A stretch of 64,000 nt of DNA. Source: Misgurnus anguillicaudatus (taxonomy: Eukaryota > Chordata > Actinopteri > Cypriniformes > Cobitidae). Below the pieces are notes generated by a model, which was given only the letters and a program-made list of their open reading frames with translations, searched no databases and had not been told where the DNA came from. Below are positions 1 through 12,400 of the stretch, piece by piece. The DNA is taken from NCBI RefSeq assembly GCF_027580225.2, contig NC_073358.2, forward strand, positions 28,980,501-29,044,500, read 5' to 3'. Position numbers and translations under genes: made by a program. Each line of letters opens with the position of its first letter. Position 1 is the first letter of the stretch.

Positions 1-283
1 TAACGTTATCCAACAAAAACATTGTCTCTTGACTTTCTTAAATACATATAAATACATACACAAATACTTAAATACACTTGCATGCACAAACACGCACTAT
101 TGTGTGAAATATCAGAAGACTCCCTGACTGAAAAGTGCTACAACTGAATATAGCAACAGGATGCCTTAAATAATAGACAGAGCACATGGGTTTCCTTACG
201 CAAGCACATGTGTGTTAGCAGTCCTGCCGTGTTGGTTTAAGCAGTGAGTATGCTGTCATATCTAAATTATCTGTATGATTGAT

Positions 284-359
<76 letters not shown>

Positions 360-418
360 GCTCAGATTAGGGACTCACAGACTTAAAGATACCTGCTTGC
401 CTCAGAACACCACGCATC
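1..418. other. Upstream and 5' untranslated region
   Basis: This DNA precedes the start codon. It contains the CT microsatellite at 288-355 and nothing else recognisable. No clear TATA box or other core promoter element could be assigned, and the transcription start is not known. Confidence 0.4.
288..355. repeat. (CT)n microsatellite upstream of exon 1
   Basis: About 34 uninterrupted CT units end 63 bases before the start codon, so the repeat lies in the promoter or the 5' untranslated region. Confidence 0.97.
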
Positions 419-473
419 ATGCTTTCTCCTCTTCTTCTCTCTTCTCTCTTCTGCTTTATAGCTTTTCTTTCAG
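419..473 (+). CDS. rxfp2l: Exon 1: signal peptide
   Basis: The exon encodes Met plus 17 residues, rich in Leu, Ser and Phe, a typical secretory signal peptide. It ends in phase 1 at a strong donor (CAG then gtaagac), and the spare G joins the first two bases of the LDLa exon to make Glu19. The open frame continues to 640, but that part is intronic. The ATG is the only one in this frame before the donor. No upstream noncoding exon can be recognised. Confidence 0.78.
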
Positions 474-3400
474 GTAAGACACTTTTCACCCCCTCCTCTT
501 TATCTCTTACTTTGTGCACTGTATATCACCTGGCTTTCTCGTTCTTAACACAGGTAACCGCATGGCTGTCTGTGATCTCAGGAGATACTTGTTCTTTTGC
601 TGTTTCACACTATCAGGCATTCCTTTACTTTGCTGGCTAAGTCATTATGTCTTTCTGTCTTTGATGCGCGCGTGTGTGTGAGTGTCGTGATAGCTTAACT
701 AAGGTCTTAATGAATACCTGCGCAGATAAATGGAAGAATGAATGGTATTAAGGCACTCTGTTAGCCAAAAGGCACATGGGAGTTACTGTTTTTAAAAGAT
801 GTACTTTTGACAAAAGCTTTATCAGTCAGGTTTGGTGGATCATGTCTTTAATGTGAATGAGTAAATGGGATTAGTACAGCTGTATGTGCTTATCTGCACA
901 CTCTTTAATAACTATAATTTTGCATGAATGCTTGTCTGCATTGTGCTGCAGTAATAGAGGTGATATCTTGCGAGAACGCAGGGGAAATGTTGATTGAAAA
1001 CTGTTCATCTGGCACTTTAGTTTGAGCTGCGTTAGAGAAAGCAGTAATTGCTTGCACCGTTTCAGGTTAGTATAAAGGTGTGTTTATGTGCTGTGTTTGT
1101 CTTTATGGGTTTTACATAGTTTATAAACTTGCTGTAATTGGTTATGGTTTAGAACTGCAAGGCTCATAGAGTGCAGTTGATACCTGTGATGCTTAATATG
1201 CAAAACCTCCTTTACATTGGTTGGTCGATCTAAAAGTATCCCCTGAGACTTGGTGCAAAATGCGTGTTTGTGTGAGGGGAAGAGTGGTTGTGTGTTTTGA
1301 ATTATTAAGAAGTCAGAAGATTGATGGACACAGACGCACACACACAGTGCAAAATTCCCCAAGGTTTTGAAAAGCAACATGTTCACCTCTCCAGAGATAC
1401 ACTTACAGCAAACATTGATTGATTTTTAAGGTGTTTTATTAGCATGACAAACACTTGTAGTTGTGCATTGCCAATGCATTTACAGGACAGCTGCTTGCAA
1501 ATAAAACAATGCATTAATTACAATAGCAAAGGTACACAATGTAAGTGCAAGCAAAACTATGCAAAATGTAAAGTGCATAATGTAAGAGAAAAGGACAAAT
1601 TGTTCAATGTATACTTGACAGGTAAGGTCAAAATAGTCGTGTTAAACTATTATTTAAAACACGACTCAAGTCTATCTTTCTCTAGTCTCGTTTCTTCTTT
1701 CTACTTTTTTATTGTTGTTGTGACCTGGACCATCAGTAACCAATGATTGTTTGGCTCATGGACAAATATGAATGCAGAATATACAACCTATTAAATAGTT
1801 AAAGGGATAGTTAACCCAAAAATGAAAATACTGAGTACATTTACATGCACAGAATAAACGGATAACTATCAGAAATCTGCTTATTATAAAAAACTGTTTT
1901 CATGCGTTTACATGCAAATCAATAAACCGGCTATGCAGACAACTGCATTTACATGGGACTTGGAGATTTGTCAGGTTTCTCGCAGGTACTGACATCATCG
2001 CAATACAATACACAATATTACACAATAGTCAATCAAAAAGCCGACGGCATATCTGTCTTAAGCTATATTGTTTTATCTCTTTTTGTATCTCCACAACCTG
2101 TAAATATAACATCAGTTTTTATTTTTGCAGTTTCGCAAAAGCCAACTTAAATCTTTCACACGCGGAGACATGCGCACACGGACAAAACCGTGAGAAAGCC
2201 GGTTAAGGTGTTTCCATGCCACGCAAAATCGGGGTAATGAGCAAAAAACTACCGATCGTTTTTTGCTTACGCCGTTTATGGGCTTTCCCCGAATAAAGAA
2301 AACCGTTTTACGCATTTACATGACCCCACACGATATCAGCTTATTAAGCATAATCGGCGTAAGACTGTGCATGTAAACGCACTCAAATACTGTCATCATT
2401 TATTCTCATGTTGTTACAAACCTGTATACATTTTTTGTTCTGATCAACATGAAGGAAGATATTTTGAGGAATGCTTGGAACCAAACTGTTTGTGAGCCCC
2501 ATTCACTTCCATAGTAGGAAAAATGGAAGTAAATTGGGCTCACCAACTGTTTGATTACAAACATTCCTCAAAATATCTTCCTTCGTGCTCATCAGAACAA
2601 AGACATTTATACAACTTTATGTTTGTAACAACATGAGAGTGAGTTGATTGTGCTAAACATAATGATTTGGCCAAATGTCAGTTGTGACCCTGCCTATGAA
2701 AACCAGGCTAACATGGAAATGAGGCTGTTCAAATGTACACTGATGGTCATTAAAACTGAAATGTCTGCAGATATTTAGTTAGGCTATTTCCTTTGGGTTT
2801 TTGTGATCTGTTGTGAATCAATACTGGATTCCCATTTCCTAAAAGACGATAAGATTTAATTGGCCATAACAAATTTTCATAAACCTGTCTCTTAAAGAGC
2901 ACCTAATTTGTTTAATTAGGAATGATCTTTAAACTCATGGTCATTATTTTATTTATAGGAACATCTGACTCTAATGACCTCTTAACAGAACTAATTAGTC
3001 TTAAAGGTAAGATGAATTCTTAATAAATGTCTCCTTTATTGGAGTAAAAGAGATTTAAGCTTATCGCCCATAAGTTAAAACAGAACAGAAAGTAATTCAG
3101 TGTGAAAATGATCTCACAATAAGTCATTAAATAAAACATATGAAAAAGTTATAAAGTATGTAATTGTCCAGAGAAAACCTGTAGCTTTAACCCAGATGTG
3201 GTTAACAGTTGAATGCTGGTTACTGGTGTAACCGTGGTTTTATGAATGGTGGAGAAATACCAGAGATGATCAATACATGGTGGAAGGGGGTAAGCTAATC
3301 TTCTTTCTGACCAATCAATAACCTGCAGTGTTAAATGCCACGTTTTAGTAGCAGTATGACTTACTTGGAACCTTAAAGGATAATTCCGGTATGTAACACT

Positions 3401-6400
3401 TTGAGTCTCATTTCTGGTTTGTTTTGGATGAACTACAGTGATGGACACAGAAATTTTGACAATGGGTCGTGTCTTGACTTTTTGACTCGTTTAGAAGCGT
3501 CTCTTGACTGCTTCAGAATGGAAGTCAATGGCCATGCACAAACATGTCATTAAAACAACACTTAATGTTCATTTTCAAAACTGTACTACTCACCGAGTGG
3601 TTCGTGGTGTTCGTTGATGATTAAAAACAAATATATTGGCGCAATGTATGATTTCAATTCGTGTTATTTGCTATAGTGGAACTATTTTATCAGATACCTC
3701 ACAACTGCGTATATACTTCCGCTCTATATTTGAGTCTGAAGCGTTAGCACACTCCTGACCACTTGATGGCGACAACCACTTTGCCATACAAGTACGCTTG
3801 GGTTCTAGCGTATAGACAGTCACAATCGAGCTCAACTTCAAACCCAAAGCTGGTCACTGAGCCATCAAATATGGAAAAACTGTATTTCGCTACATAACTT
3901 GTTTTTAATAATCAACGAACACCACGAACCACTCGGTGAGTAGCACAGTTTTGAAAATGAACGTTAAGTGTTGTTTTAATGACATGTTTGTGCATGGTCA
4001 TTGACTTCCATTCTGAAGCAGTCAAGAGATGCTTCTAAACGAGTCAAAAAGTCAAGACACGACCCATTGTCAAAATTTCAGTGTCCATCACTGTAGTTCA
4101 TCCAAAACAAACCAGAAATGAGACTCAAAGTGTTAAATACCGGAATTATCCTTTAACCAAGGTGGTACTAATGGTGCTTTTCCATTGCATAGTACCCCAT
4201 GGTTTGGTTTAGTTTGGATCGGGTCAGCTTACTTTTGGGAGCTTTTCCATTGGGTGCAGTACGTAGTACCCGATACTTTTTTCATATCACCTCGGTTGGG
4301 GTTCCATGCGATCCGAGCTGATACCAAACGTGACGCAAAAACACTGTAGATCACTGATTGGTCTGAGAGAATTGTCACTACCAGCGTCATCGATATAATG
4401 TAAAAGATTAGCTTTACCTTAGTGCTAGCTTGTGCTGTCTCGAGCAAACAGGTTGTCATCTGTGCTCTGCTATAAGTTCCCAAACTCCCTTTTAGTGATG
4501 AAAAACAACCACAGGTTGAGAATCAGGGAAACCATACCAGTTTTTTCCAGACTTGCAGTTTGTGGCGGAACATTCGCAACGAGCACGTCAACATTATATA
4601 TGCTTAAATGCAACTTCAATGAGGCTCAGCGGAGCGCCGTCGACTGACGCCACATGTGTTTGAACAGAAATTGTCAGGTTGGACAGAGGTAGTGATAAAC
4701 GCGATGTGCAAACATCTATTTGTGGTGGCCAATTTTAAAGGAATAGTCTACTCATTTTCAATATTAAAATATGTTATTACCTTAACTAAGAATTGTTGAT
4801 ACATCCCTCTATCATCTGTGTGCGTGCACGTAAGCGCTGGAGCGCGCTGCGACGCTTCGATAGCATTTAGCTTAGCCCCATTCATTCAATGGTACCATTT
4901 AGAGATAAAGTTAGAAGTGACCAAACACATCAACGTTTTTCCTGTTTGGGACGAGTGGTTGTGCGAGCAGGTTTGGTGGTACAAGGTGGAGCGTAGCGCT
5001 TTTCTGGGCGGATTTGGAGGAGGGACTATATTTTGTGGCGTGGTGGCACTTTTGGGAGTACTTCGACTCGCCTGAAAAGTCCGCTCCCCTTCTCACTCTC
5101 ATAATGGGAGAGGGAGGGTGTTACTGCGCAGAGTCGAGGTACTCCCAAAAGTGCTATTACGCCATAAAATATAGTTCCTCTTTTAAATCCGCTTAGAAAT
5201 GCGCTACGTTTTATTTTGTACCACCAAACCCGCTCGCACAACCACTCGTCCCAAATAGGAAAAACGTTGATGTGTCCGGTCACCTCTAACTTTATCTCTA
5301 AATGGTACCACTGAATGAATGGGGCTAAGCTAAATGCTATCGAAGCGTCGCAGCGTGCTCCAGCGCTTGCGTGCACGCACACAGATGATAGAGGGATGTA
5401 TCAACAATTCTTAGTTAAGGTAATAACATATTTTAATATTGAAAATGAGTAGACCATTCCTTTAATTTTGTGGCGGACTGAGAAATAAATAAATGTATGG
5501 GAATGTACAACGATGCTCTCACTCCTATGATGTCACAGCAGTAGGCAGTGCAAATATAATGACACGCCTTTAATCCCTTCCACTGCGAAGTGATACTAAA
5601 CTCGAAAAGCCAAAGTGAGGTGAGCTGACTCGACCCAAACTAAACCATGGGGTACTATGCAATTCACCACTTTATTTATATAGCTCTTTCAGCATAGCCA
5701 TGGTCATCTAAAGCGCTTTACAAGTTGCCTCACATTCACCCATTCACTCACTCATTCATTTCACCCATTGGGACCAGCTGGGGTTAGGTGTCTTGCTCAA
5801 GGACACCTCGACACTTGGTCAGGTGAGCCGGGGATTAAACCACTAACCTTCCAGTTTGTAGACAACCTACATTAACCACTGAGCAATTGCTGCTACTATG
5901 TACTGTACACAGTGGAAAACCTGGTCAGTTTCTTAGTCATTCTTAATCTAAGTAACCAGAGACAGTGTTGCCACAGTCCTCCCGACCCGCCGAGTGAGGC
6001 ATCCATGGTTACTACCTCCCTGTGTGCTGGCGGTGGCCCAATTGGAACTCATTTTTAAAGAAACTTGTCCTTTCTCAAATTTCTCAGGGAGGCAGCATAA
6101 CTGGTTGCAACTCAAACCAGCATGGATGCGAAAACTGTCTATCAACTAATGTTGAAACGGACAAAGATTTAAAAGGCCAAGTTGGATGACTAATGATGCT
6201 GCTGTAAGAGGGCCTGCCAGTCGTAGGAAGCTGATGAAGGGCAGGTTGTAATGAACCTGGAACTTTGCTACGGCTTTCCGTAATACCTGCCTTCTGCTCT
6301 GCGTGAGGGTAGCTTTCATTCTCCTGGAATCCAACTACATTCCCAGAAAGTACACTGATTGGCTTGTGATTAGGCAGTTTTTCTGAAAGGTCATCTTCAG

Positions 6401-9400
6401 AACCAAGGTGACTACATGAAACAACAGACACTGTGTGATGTCGACAGCCTGCTGGGATGTTCTGGTGCACAAAAATCATGAATGGAAAAAAATTCTTCCA
6501 GGAATGGAAGAATCAGCATGCCTTCTTATTTAAGTGGCTCCAGCACCACCTGAATGACACGTGTGAATATCTGGGGAGAAATAGACAGGCCAAATAGAAG
6601 AACTCTTAACTGATAAGTTCTGCCTTGAAAAGTCAACCAAAGGAACTTTCTGTGATGCAGGGTGATGGGGATATGAAAATATGCACATTCCAGGTCTACC
6701 AAAGTGAACCACATTCCAGTTTTGATTGCATGCCGAACATCTGCAATTTGTAACATCCAGAAAGGAAGACGCTTGAAGCTCTTGTTTAAGTGGGTGAGAT
6801 CCAGGATGTGCCTCAAAACTTAAAATCTCCTGGGTTGGACATGGGGGTCTATTGGTTCTATTGCACTCTTGCCCAGCAAGTTTGGGATCTATTTTGTAAG
6901 AGTCAGGATCTTATGAAGATCCTGGACTGTCGAACAAACCTAGGTACTCACCGGGGGGCTGTGGCAGAAATGAAGACATCATCCCTTTTCGACAATATTG
7001 GGAAGCCACTTGTTGCCTGTAATGCCTCTCTGATGATGTAACAGAGAGGCCAAAAACTGTCAGAACAGGTCACCTTCTTTCTTGAAGACAATCCAAGTTC
7101 AGAATCCAGGTGTAAAACTGTTGCAAAGTTGTATGAAGAGCAGGTAGCCTCTTTGCAGCCAGTGAAGGGCAACTCACGCTACAGCCAATATGCTGGGAAT
7201 GAGATTCAGCTGCCGGTACCCTGCGCTCAAGGGCCTCCTGAGCAGCTGGGCCAAAGATTTGACCAGGCACTAATGGAAATTGCCAAAGGTTGTTAAGACA
7301 TACCTCAGGGAGCCTGGACTGAGCCGAACGCACCTGCCGTCTAGCTTGTGTAATAAGCCCAAGAGCTTTCCCATTGTAGAAAGTTATTGATCCGGAAGCC
7401 TGTAGAGAAGCCTCAAGCCGTTCTGATGCAGTATTATCCCGTGTTGTTGATGACATGGTCTAATAAAGTGCCAACAGCAAATAAGCCATAGAATTCCCAA
7501 AAACAAGTGCTGATATTTATGTTGCCTAATTCCTAATGTCATTAGACTACATTCTGGGCAAGGGCCAGTTAAAGCCTCCTTAAAGTGGTCAGACAGGCAG
7601 GGCAGTAACCAATGACAAATCCAAGGTAACCCAACCCAAAAGCTGTGCACACCTATAGGAGATCTCTTCATGAGAAAGAAAGAGACGGATCGTGACATAG
7701 TCAGTATCTGATGTAACTTCCGACAGATCATCTGTCAAGTCTCTGACTATCTGAAGTTGTGAAATTGAGTTGAGCTATTCCATTAAATGAGATCATAAGA
7801 ATATCACATGAAAATTACACAAATGTCTAAGTGTAGGACTAAGGGCTGGGCGATATGGCCAAAAAATCTGTATCAATCAATCGTTATCCATAATTATCAC
7901 GGCAAATTACCCATCTTGATTCCTGTCAAATTTAAAGGCAGAACATTTATTCAGAACATGACAAATACTTTAAAAAAAACAAGTGATTAATTGAAGTACA
8001 GTACAGATTAGAATATTACAACAATGCCTGTGACCTTCACGCTAGTCGTGGGCACTGCATTTTCTTCACTGTTGCTTTATTTTATTACTCCACTCCATCA
8101 AGTCTAACTCACACTGTGACTGTAAGCGATCTCGGAACACAACGCAAAATCAACAAAATGTTGCCTTATTTTGTGATCCTGCATAATTTGTTATTTAATT
8201 GCAAAAACTAAAAAGGTCTCATAATTTTTAATAAAATTATATAATATTTTTTCATGATACAGACTAGACAACTTGGTTTACATGTCTCACTTTATTTTAC
8301 TAACGCACATGAATCTCTCTCTCCAGCACGCCGCACTCCACAATTAACAGTCAATCACAATCTCCTGAGCACATATTACTATATTATCTCTTCTTTAATT
8401 GTAAAGTTTTAATTATATGCTAGTATAATACATTATTTTCATGAGGATTCATACGTGTAAAACCTGTGTGGAGGCGCACCTGCTTTCTTTCATAAATGCC
8501 AAAAACCAGGTGAAGCAATGTTGTGATGCATTTCAATTTAGTGTTAAGGTGGAGCAGTCTTTACAATTATGTGTAATCATTATTGTATACAATTATCTAT
8601 ATCTGTAGATATCTGTATACTATAACTGCACTGTGTGTCTGCGCGTGTGTTTTAGTTTGAATGTGTTCATGTGCAAAACAAAGCATTTAGACAATCTCTC
8701 ATTAATAACTAAACAGTTTAACTGCTACATTGATCGCCCTTACTGTAAGTGTTGGCAGTGTACCTTATGTGATAAGTGCAACATCTTTCTGTTTCAGAGC
8801 AACTCAGCAAGAAGTATTTATCTTCATCTGTTGCTCTATATGTATCTATCTGTCTTACTTAGCTTTAAAGTGACAATAAAGACCATGATAACAAAGATCA
8901 TCCATTCATGTGTCAACAGAAGCGTGTGCGTATGTGGCTGTGTTTGTGTGTGTCTGAGAGATTCGAAGAGGGATACTTGAGCATCCCCGTGTCAGAGATG
9001 AGCTTTTGGAGAGGTGAGGTAATTGGGTTGCGTGCTGTTCGGGGGAGTCAGACTTGCCACATACGTGACTGACTTACCTGCTGATAATGATGACAGACCT
9101 CTCTGACTCTTAAGTGTATCAGGAAGACATACACAAGGACTATTCAAGCCTTCATGTGCTGGTGTATGTGAATAGAAAGATTGATAGTGAGACAAAGAAC
9201 TTCAGCTGACCTACACAGGGCAGTTTGATGAAGGGCATGTGGAGGTGTCTGTGGTAGTAATGCTGGCTCACATGGGTGTCATGTAGCCCAACCTGCTGTC
9301 TGGTTTAAATTTATTCAGTGAGAAGAGTGAAAAAGACTGTTGATCATGAAGCAAATGAAAAGCAGAATGAGGAATGCTGAGAATGACAAATAGCTTCTGT

Positions 9401-12400
9401 GAATAAGGGAAAAAATAAATCGAAAAGGCCATTTTTATAATCCATGATGTTACAAAATATGACAGTAACATAGGAATAAATAAGTGAACAAGCACACAGT
9501 GCGTACTGTAATTCCTGGTGTCAGGTGCTTGTAATGAAAATGCTATTGATGTTCTTTTTTGGCAAAAATAAGCTCAATACACTATTACATTTAAGCAATA
9601 AAGTATATGAGAGGTTGTGGGCACATATATTGTATTCATTACATTTTCATCTTATACACTGAAAAAAATGATTCATTGAATTTAATCAATTTTTTTAATG
9701 TAATTGGTTGCAATTAATTTATTTAAGCTACATTTAAACAAAAGTTTTATATTATATTTTACTTTACTAATATTTTTTGTTTAAATGTAGCTTAAATAAA
9801 TTGATTGCAACCACTTACCTTAAAAAAATTGATTAAATTCAATTAATCATTTTTTCAGTGTATCATTATGGAGATATTGAATAGAGAATGTTCACGCCCC
9901 ATTGATGGGTAAGTTGTCACACTAGATTATCTAAAAAGAAGAATACAACTACATATTGATTTTAATTTTAAAATTCAAACCAGAACTGGAAATATTAACA
10001 TTCATGCTAGGGAATTTGGAAAACAAAAATAAATGCCTTTAACATTATGTCAGGTGGTGTACTTCCATGATCTGTCTTTCGTTGATCATTTCTAACCATC
10101 TTCCTTCCTTCCTTTAATTCCTTACTTTCTTCAAAAACCTTAGTGCAATAACAAACAAATTACAATATCACAATTTTTTTGAGCATGTTCTATGTGTTTA
10201 TTTGTACTGGGACAAGTTGCCACATGTGACAACTTGCCCCAAAATCATTGAGAAAACTTGCCCCAAATTGTCATGTGTGCTAATATTCGCTAAATCTCAA
10301 GGTTAGCTCAACTTAGCACATCAGCTAAAGTATCAAAAGACACATTATTGTCTCCTCTATTTTGTGCAAAATAATCATTTTTAACATTCATAATGAACAA
10401 AATTGCATAAAATTGAAAATGCATTTTTTCCTTTTTATCCAAAAAAATAAGATACTTCAGATTAAAAAGATCTTGACCACATGTGAACACGAAGTTGACT
10501 ATAGAAGAATTCGTCACACAAAGTGGCTATTTGATTTTTAAGATGAGCATTCATCATTCCTGGTCCTGGAGGGCTGCTATCCTGCAAAGTTTTGCTCCAA
10601 CCCTAATCAAACACACCCGAAAATCCCAATTAATGGCTTCAGTGTGATTTGGAAATGACATTCAGGTGTGTTTGATTAGGGTTGGAGCTAAACTTTGCAG
10701 GACAGTGGCCCTCCAGGACCAGGAATGCCCACCCCTGAGATTTAGGAGATTTAGCATTTAGGCCCTGTTTATACGTACATGGTTATTTTGAAAAACTGAG
10801 ACATTTCCCTTCCAACATTTACACGCAAACGGAGAACTCGCCTCTGCAACCAATTCTTTCTAAATACTCCGGCCAGAGTGGAGATTTTGAAAGTCTTCGG
10901 TTGCAGGGTTGCATGTAAACTGAGACAAACGGATGTTTGGGCAGCCAACGTCACAGTATGCGCCAGAGCTTACCCCACGTCAAAAGTGCAACCCTGTTCA
11001 AAAGAGGAACAGGAAGTGATTTGTTGCTGTTTTCAGGATTCTGATTGGCTTACGTGGGCTTGTGCTTCTCGCTATACCATATATACACGGGTACGTGTCA
11101 ATCAGCACTTTTTTGAAAACTGACGTGTATGCATGAAGTTATTTTTGAAACCGGATAGGTTGATATGTCAGTTTAGGAAAATAGCTGCCCACGTGTAAAC
11201 GTAGTCTTAATGTTGGAGTTATAAACAGTTTGACAACCCTACTGAAAAATCCAGCTAAAACCAGCAACCAGCTTATCGTCGCTGTCCGATGAAATCCACG
11301 TATGTCCATTTTGCCGATTTTGAGATTTTTCAACGGATTGAATGTCCAGGTTCATTTCCGTATACAGTATGCTTCACATATCTAAATGGCCAATGAAAAG
11401 TTGTGAAATCATGTCATCTGATTTTCACATATATCCATTTGGTGTTAAAGCTGTCAATCACGCCGCGTATCTCCCGCCCTGTGGAAGCATTTCGCCGGTC
11501 TCGTGAAGTTTCATCGAAGCTCAGGACTGGATAGCTGAATAAACACAGCCTGGTGAGACGATTCACGCATTTACATGCGTACTTTTCCCCTGCAGATCGG
11601 ATCACAGATCGGAGTACACCACCCCCTTCAATACGATCCAAATTTGCATCCGATCATCCTCAATCGTATTGATTAAGGTGTTTACATGAAGGCTTTTCAA
11701 TACAATCGAGCCATCAATATGATTACAAACGGATTATTTGGTTGCATGTAAATGTACCTACTGACTTTCCTTCATCGAGGTAAACGTTTCCCCCCTGACG
11801 CCAGACATACGTCTAGGAGTGACATTATTACGATAGGACTGTGCAAACAAAGTATCTGTCTAGCATTACCATGTCAGTGTATTGATTCATTGTCTCTTCA
11901 TAGTTTGCAAGATACAGTTAATACATTTATAATTAATATTAAATAAACTAAGCGTATTAAATAAACCAAGAGGTAGGCTATTTAATAAACTGAGCTAGTG
12001 ATCTGTCAATATGAAACGCGACTTGGCCATTCTAATTAATGATCGGAAGAACGCGTATTGACCACCGTTACTGTAAAATATGCACGTATGTCCATTTAAA
12101 CTCAATTTTGGTCAAATGTGGATTATATCATTACACTGGCAAGATTATGGTTACATGTAAAGATGCCGTACCAAGTATGACAACGCTACGTTCAACTGCT
12201 TTTGAAATACAATGTTTTTTTCACTTCCTAAAAAATAATCGTTTTGGACATACGTGAGTTTCATCGGGCAGCGACGTTATGCTGGTTTTAGCTGGATTTT
12301 TCAGTAGGGTTGTCAAACTGTTTATAAGGTTTAAGGTGGTTTACGCTGGTCCTCCCAGCCTGACAAAGCTGGTCATGCTGGTGGGCCAGCTGGTATTCCA

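Noticed and set aside
474..640. Open frame continuing past the signal peptide (419-640)
   Set aside because: A strong splice donor at 474 in phase 1 joins perfectly to the LDLa exon, and the continuation has no family similarity.
5026..5382. 118-codon minus-strand frame, similar to the frame at 4818-5075 on the + strand
   Set aside because: Both are the two arms of one fold-back transposon read in opposite directions, so neither is a conserved gene.
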